Source: Nocardia miyunensis NBRC 108239
Lineage (GTDB): Bacteria; Actinomycetota; Actinomycetes; Mycobacteriales; Mycobacteriaceae
DNA: 64,000 nucleotides
Direction: 5' to 3'
Assembly (NCBI RefSeq): GCF_001613065.1
Contig: NZ_BDBQ01000037.1
Location: 124,001-188,000 of the forward strand
Each line of letters begins with the position of its first letter. Position 1 is the first letter of the stretch. The translations under genes and the position numbers were made by a program. Below, one piece after another: positions 60,648-64,000 of the stretch. The notes beneath the pieces were generated by a model that was given only the letters and a program-made list of their open reading frames with translations, had not been told where the DNA came from and did no database searches.

Positions 60648-60920
60648 GTGAGACCGAGGTTTGGCATCGTTGTCGCAGTTGCCGGGTTGATTCTGGCCGG
60701 TTGCGGGAGTGCTACAGACGCGATTTCCGCACCGCCGGGTCCGAGGGGCAGCGCAAACGGGTTCGTGCATCCGGGCGCGTTGGTCGACCGCGCGCAGCTC
60801 GAATTCGTTCGCGATCGGGTCAAGGCCGGCGCGGAGCCGCGGATCTCCGCGTTACATGCGGCTGAGCAGAGCAAATACGTGGATCTGTCCGCGGTTCGTC
60901 GGCATCGACACGCCCGGCCG
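60648..60920 (+). pseudogene. Alginate lyase-like lipoprotein, truncated remnant
   Basis: From GTG 60648 the frame gives a lipoprotein signal (FGIVVAVAGLILAGC) followed by NGFVHPGALVDRAQLEFVRD and RVKAGAEPRISALHAAEQSK. This matches the N-terminus of actinobacterial alginate-lyase-family polysaccharide lyases (FVHPGxLVxRxQLxFVRxxVxAG). After about 85 residues the sequence degenerates into Arg/His/Pro-rich text with no lyase core. Roughly 75% of the gene is absent. No insertion element marks the break. Confidence 0.62.
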
Positions 60921-61110
60921 GGGCACGAAGCTGCGGCAACCGGACCAGCGCCGTTCGGAGCTGAACCAAGAACCACACCGCGGCCGAGTAGCCGATTTCG
61001 CATGTCTCGACGTTTGGCCGGTTGCCGTTGCGCCGCAGGGAGGTTGGGATCGGACGCCACGACGCCGGCAGGTGCCGCCCCTTGACATCAATCGAGGTTG
61101 AGGTTCGACG

Positions 61111-61533
61111 ATGGAGGGCATGACGCTTACCGACATCGAAAAGGCCTATCTCCGCACGCAATCGCACGCACGGCTGGCCACGGTTGCGCCTGACGGTGCT
61201 CCGCAGAACAAGCCCGTCGGGTTCGACTACAACGCCGAACTCGGCACCATCGACATCTATGGCATGAACATGGAGAAATCGGCGAAGTTCCGCAACGTCA
61301 CGGTCAATCCCGAAGTCGCCTTCGTCGTCGACGACGTCTTCGGCAACGGAGCCGAGGGCGTGCGATTCCTGGAGATTCGCGGTCGCGCTGAGACCGTGCA
61401 GGGCGACGCTCCTGACAACGACGGACACCTGAGCAGGCATTTCATCCGCATCCATCCGCGCCGGATCACCGGCTGGAATGTCGTTCCCGACCGCCCTGGC
61501 CTCTACACCCGCGACGTGCGGACCATCGCCTGA
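61111..61533 (+). CDS. PPOX-class F420-dependent oxidoreductase
   Basis: A 140-residue split beta-barrel flavin/F420-binding protein. HARLATVAPDGAPQNKPVGF is the family opening, GTIDIYGMNMEKSAKFRNVT the cofactor strand with Lys, and GVRFLEIRGRAETVQGD and FIRIHPRRITGWNVVPD complete the fold. Related mycobacterial proteins reduce quinones, biliverdin or drugs with F420H2. ATG 61111 is seven bases after GAGG; ATG 61120 is also possible. The PAS-ANTAR gene follows about 180 bases downstream. Confidence 0.88.
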   Translation: MEGMTLTDIEKAYLRTQSHARLATVAPDGAPQNKPVGFDYNAELGTIDIYGMNMEKSAKFRNVTVNPEVAFVVDDVFGNGAEGVRFLEIRGRAETVQGDAPDNDGHLSRHFIRIHPRRITGWNVVPDRPGLYTRDVRTIA

Positions 61534-61711
61534 GCTGTGTTCGCCGGAACACTTCCGCTGGAACCGGAAGCCGGTCACAGGCGAGGATGAACTCCATTGC
61601 GTATCAACAGCTCTCGTCATTTCTGTGCCATCAGGTGTATTGAAGCCCTGCGAATGGGCGTGCCAGTCGTCTCGGTGCGCGATCGAGACGACCACGGACG
61701 ATAATGAGTCC

Positions 61712-62401
61712 GTGACTTCTGCTTCCGGGCCCGGACCGGATCACTGCCCGCCCGCGCCGACGGCATTGTCCGGGGACGCGCCGGCCGCGGTGGGTGGTTT
61801 CACGTTCTGGTTCGCCACGCAACGGTGGGACTGGACGACCGAGGTGTACCGGATGCACGGGTACACCCCCGGTCAGGTCGAGCCGACCACCGAACTGGTG
61901 CTCTCGCACAAACACCCCGAGGACCGTGATCACGTCGCAGAGCTGATCGCCCGGTCGGTGCGCGAGGGTGAGTCTTTCTCGAGCCGGCACCGGTTCCTGG
62001 ACACCGAGGGCTGCGAGCACACCGTGATGGTGATCGCCGATCGAATGCTCGACGACGACGGCACCCCGATCGGCACGACCGGCTACTACATCGACCTCAC
62101 CGAGACCCTCGAGGCCGCCGAACAAGCCGTGGTGGAGGCGGTGCTGCCCGACGTTATCGCCCACCGGGCAGTGATCGAGCAGGCCAAAGGGGTGCTGATG
62201 CGCATGTACGGCATCAGCGCCGAGCAAGCGTTCAAAATACTGATCTGGCGTTCGCAGGAGACCAACACCAAACTACGGGCCATCGCCGCTCAGGTGATCC
62301 GCGATCTGCGCAGTCTGCCGGATCCGTCCCCGGCCACGGTCAGCGCGTTCGACCACCTTCTGCTCACCGGCCACCTGCGCATACCACCCGACGACAGATG
62401 A
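61712..62401 (+). CDS. PAS-ANTAR antitermination regulator
   Basis: A 229-residue regulator from GTG 61712. Residues about 30-140 are a PAS domain (FTFWFATQRWDWTTEVYRMH, PGQVEPTTELVLSHKHPEDR, GTTGYYIDLTETLE). The C-terminus is an ANTAR RNA-binding domain: AHRAVIEQAKGVLMRMYGIS then EQAFKILIWRSQETNTKLRA. ANTAR proteins bind paired hairpins in nascent RNA to prevent termination; PAS suggests redox or small-ligand sensing. No paired ANTAR hairpins were recognised nearby. A strong single hairpin lies 63 bases after its stop. Confidence 0.92.
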   Translation: MTSASGPGPDHCPPAPTALSGDAPAAVGGFTFWFATQRWDWTTEVYRMHGYTPGQVEPTTELVLSHKHPEDRDHVAELIARSVREGESFSSRHRFLDTEGCEHTVMVIADRMLDDDGTPIGTTGYYIDLTETLEAAEQAVVEAVLPDVIAHRAVIEQAKGVLMRMYGISAEQAFKILIWRSQETNTKLRAIAAQVIRDLRSLPDPSPATVSAFDHLLLTGHLRIPPDDR

Positions 62402-62463
62402 CAATCCCCGCCGACCCGGCACCGCACCCGCGCCACCGCAAACCGGTCGTCGCACGTGGCACC

Positions 62464-62496
62464 GCCCTTGACACAGCACGACGCTGTGTCAAGGGC
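62464..62496. terminator. Perfect 14-pair hairpin after PAS-ANTAR gene
   Basis: GCCCTTGACACAGC (62464-62477) and GCTGTGTCAAGGGC (62483-62496) pair without mismatch around loop ACGAC. Position suits a terminator. The A/T content of the arms is unusual for terminators here, and the arms carry TTGACA, so a regulatory role is also possible. Confidence 0.65.
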
Positions 62497-62699
62497 GTGC
62501 GTGGACTTCACGAGACGGTGTGTGCCGAAGCGGCAGCCACCGTCTCCCGGCCGGACAACCCCACGACGGCCGGACAGCTCGCCGAATCACTCACTCGGGC
62601 AACAGGAGTCGAAGGCGTCGCGCACGACCTCGCACCCACCACCGTGGTGGCGTACCCGGCGCGTCCGGTGGCGAGGGCTCCCGGTCCGGTGCCTTACTT

Positions 62700-63722
62700 T
62701 CACCGATCGAGCCGACAGAGAGTTTTTCCGACAGTGGCCCCGGACAGCATCGCCAGCAGCGCGGCGATCGCGGATTCGATACCGTCGAAGACGGATTCGC
62801 GGTAGATCAACCGGCCGTCAGCGAGGTAACCGGATACCTCTCGGCGCATCGAGTCTTCGAGATGCGTGAACGAGCCGGCCCGGAACCCCCGCATGCGCAG
62901 CCCTTTCGACACCATGGTGAACAGATTCGGCGGGCCGGGCACCGCGCTGTTCTCGTAGCCGGCGATCGCTCCGCACAGAGCGATCCGGCCGGAGGGGCGG
63001 AGGGCATCCAGGGCTGCGGTGAGGTGGTCGCCCCCGACGTTGTCGAAATAGGTGTCGATGCCGTGGGGCGCAAGGGCTGCCAGAGACTCCGGCAACGGTC
63101 CGTCGTGATAGTCGAACGCTGGGATCCCGAGTTCGTCGCGCAGGTACGCGACCTTCTCCGGGCTTCCGGCCGAACCCAGCACGGTTGTCCCCCGCAACTT
63201 TGCGAGCTGCGCGGCCAGCGCACCCACCGCCCCTGCGGCCGATGACACCCACAGAACGTCCGTCGCGGTCGACTCGAGGATCTCGAACAGTCCCACGTAC
63301 GCGGTGAGCCCGGCACTACCCAGCGGGCCGAGGAACCATTGGATCGGCAGCTGCCCGGCATCGATCCGGGCCGGGGCACCGTAACCGCCGATGGTCTGTG
63401 TCCGGGTTCCAACGATCGCGTATTCCCGATAGCCGAGGGTATGAGAGACCAGATCACCCACGGCGAATTCCGGTGACCGGGACGCGACGACCGTGCCGAG
63501 GGCCAGCCCGGAGAGCTCGTCACCGGGTTGTAACGGCGGCAGGTACCCGTTCGGTGTGGTGTCGGCGAGCCGAATCCTGATGGATGGATCGATCGACAAC
63601 CAGGTGTTGCGAATCAAGACCTCGCCGGGCCCGGGATCCGGGATCGGGCACTCGACCAGCTCCAGATCCGCCGAACACAACTTGCCGATCGGGCGCCGGG
63701 CAAGGCGCACGAGACGATTCAT
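62700..63722 (-). CDS. Zinc-independent MDR-family NADP-dependent oxidoreductase
   Basis: A 340-residue medium-chain reductase with GAAGGGG upstream of ATG 63722. GEVLIRNTWLSIDPSIRIRL replaces the zinc-binding segment and is typical of the PTGR/curcumin reductase (CurA-like) branch. WVSSAAGAVGALAAQLAKLR is the NADP site (AxxGxxG), and GIDTYFDNVGGDHLTAALDA and FTHLEDSMRREVSGYLADGR follow the branch pattern. It likely reduces an alpha,beta-unsaturated carbonyl. It lies 37 bases downstream of the flavoprotein gene on the same strand, suggesting a two-gene redox operon. Confidence 0.9.
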   Translation of the reverse strand: MNRLVRLARRPIGKLCSADLELVECPIPDPGPGEVLIRNTWLSIDPSIRIRLADTTPNGYLPPLQPGDELSGLALGTVVASRSPEFAVGDLVSHTLGYREYAIVGTRTQTIGGYGAPARIDAGQLPIQWFLGPLGSAGLTAYVGLFEILESTATDVLWVSSAAGAVGALAAQLAKLRGTTVLGSAGSPEKVAYLRDELGIPAFDYHDGPLPESLAALAPHGIDTYFDNVGGDHLTAALDALRPSGRIALCGAIAGYENSAVPGPPNLFTMVSKGLRMRGFRAGSFTHLEDSMRREVSGYLADGRLIYRESVFDGIESAIAALLAMLSGATVGKTLCRLDR

Positions 63723-63759
63723 CAATAAGCCCCTTCTCATCTGCAGGAAAGCGCGCGAA

Positions 63760-64000
63760 TCACTGTGTGAAAGCGACCTCGGGCCTCCGGCGCCGGTGAG
63801 TGGCCGCGGCATCGGCGGCGGCCAGGCCGAAGACCAGTGCGGGGGCGAGGCCGCCGGCGTAGGCGTGGTCGTAGAGGCCCCCGATATCGGATCCCGCCGC
63901 ATACAGTCCCGCCACGGTGCCGCCCGCTGTGGCGAGCACCCGGCCGTGCTCGTCGATGCGGATCCCGTGGAACGGAAAGGTCAGCGCCGGAGAGGTTTCG
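63760..64000 (-). CDS. FAD-dependent fumarate reductase-like flavoprotein, 5' end outside window
   Basis: Only the last 79 codons are inside the window, ending at TGA 63760-63762. They read FPFHGIRIDEHGRVLATAGG, VAGLYAAGSDIGGLYDHAYA and GGLAPALVFGLAAADAAATH. GLYAAGxxxGGLYxxxYxGG with the following AVFGRxA-type helix is the C-terminal FAD-binding end of the FAD_binding_2 family (fumarate reductase, ketosteroid dehydrogenase, tricarballylate dehydrogenase). The N-terminal FAD motif and the catalytic residues are not visible, so the reaction cannot be stated. Confidence 0.75.
   Translation of the reverse strand, partial: ETSPALTFPFHGIRIDEHGRVLATAGGTVAGLYAAGSDIGGLYDHAYAGGLAPALVFGLAAADAAATHRRRRPEVAFTQ

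Overview
High-GC actinobacterial DNA that most likely comes from Nocardia or a close mycolic-acid-producing relative. The main clues are the fused HadA/HadB dehydratase, furA-katG, the mycothiol ligase mshC, a PknK-type kinase, an mIHF gene, an antigen-85-like esterase, a MTB12-like lipoprotein and several F420-dependent enzymes. No taxonomic search could be run, so the genus is inferred.

Layout. 0-10.2 kb holds stress and redox genes: a cut-off GAF regulator, an F420 oxidoreductase, an M50 peptidase, a FAD monooxygenase, an AhpD-like protein, katG with its repressor furA, and hadAB. 10.3-17.8 kb has a serine recombinase remnant, an ECF41 (SigJ-type) sigma factor divergent from an NAD(P)-binding reductase, the large PknK-like kinase, and then a gene-poor, lower-GC stretch with four palindromes leading into a compact run of small genes around a predicted HExxE protein. 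17.9-24.1 kb contains a lipoprotein, an internally deleted esterase pseudogene, two transporters sharing an intergenic region with a consensus CRP site, and a methyltransferase. 24.1-31.0 kb carries a 998-residue SRPBCC-thiolase-crotonase fusion, mshC, and the conserved SCO1664 / DUF3090 / phosphomutase cluster. 31.3-39.0 kb has an aldo/keto reductase lacking two catalytic residues, the heme importer hmuTUV behind an IdeR-like box, an MMPL transporter and a MTB12-like lipoprotein. 39.2-49.9 kb holds a lipoprotein-DUF5703-pyrD operon, a PfkB-like protein lacking its catalytic Asp coupled to a stand-alone GTP cyclohydrolase II, a fatty acyl-CoA ligase, a small secreted peptide, a PEBP protein and an M20 hydrolase. 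50.5-64 kb is mixed: a two-component system destroyed by several lesions, an acyltransferase, an SDR, a membrane-anchored phospholipase A2-like protein overlapping an orphan Abhydrolase_9 N-domain, the intact esterase paralogue, mihF, tRNA-Leu(GAG), and several decayed genes among small redox and regulatory genes.

The window carries at least six broken genes (recombinase, esterase, histidine kinase, response regulator, zinc-type reductase, alginate lyase-like lipoprotein) plus one unidentified remnant beside the tRNA. This points to turnover at scattered sites. No CRISPR array, intact insertion sequence, rRNA or replication origin was seen.
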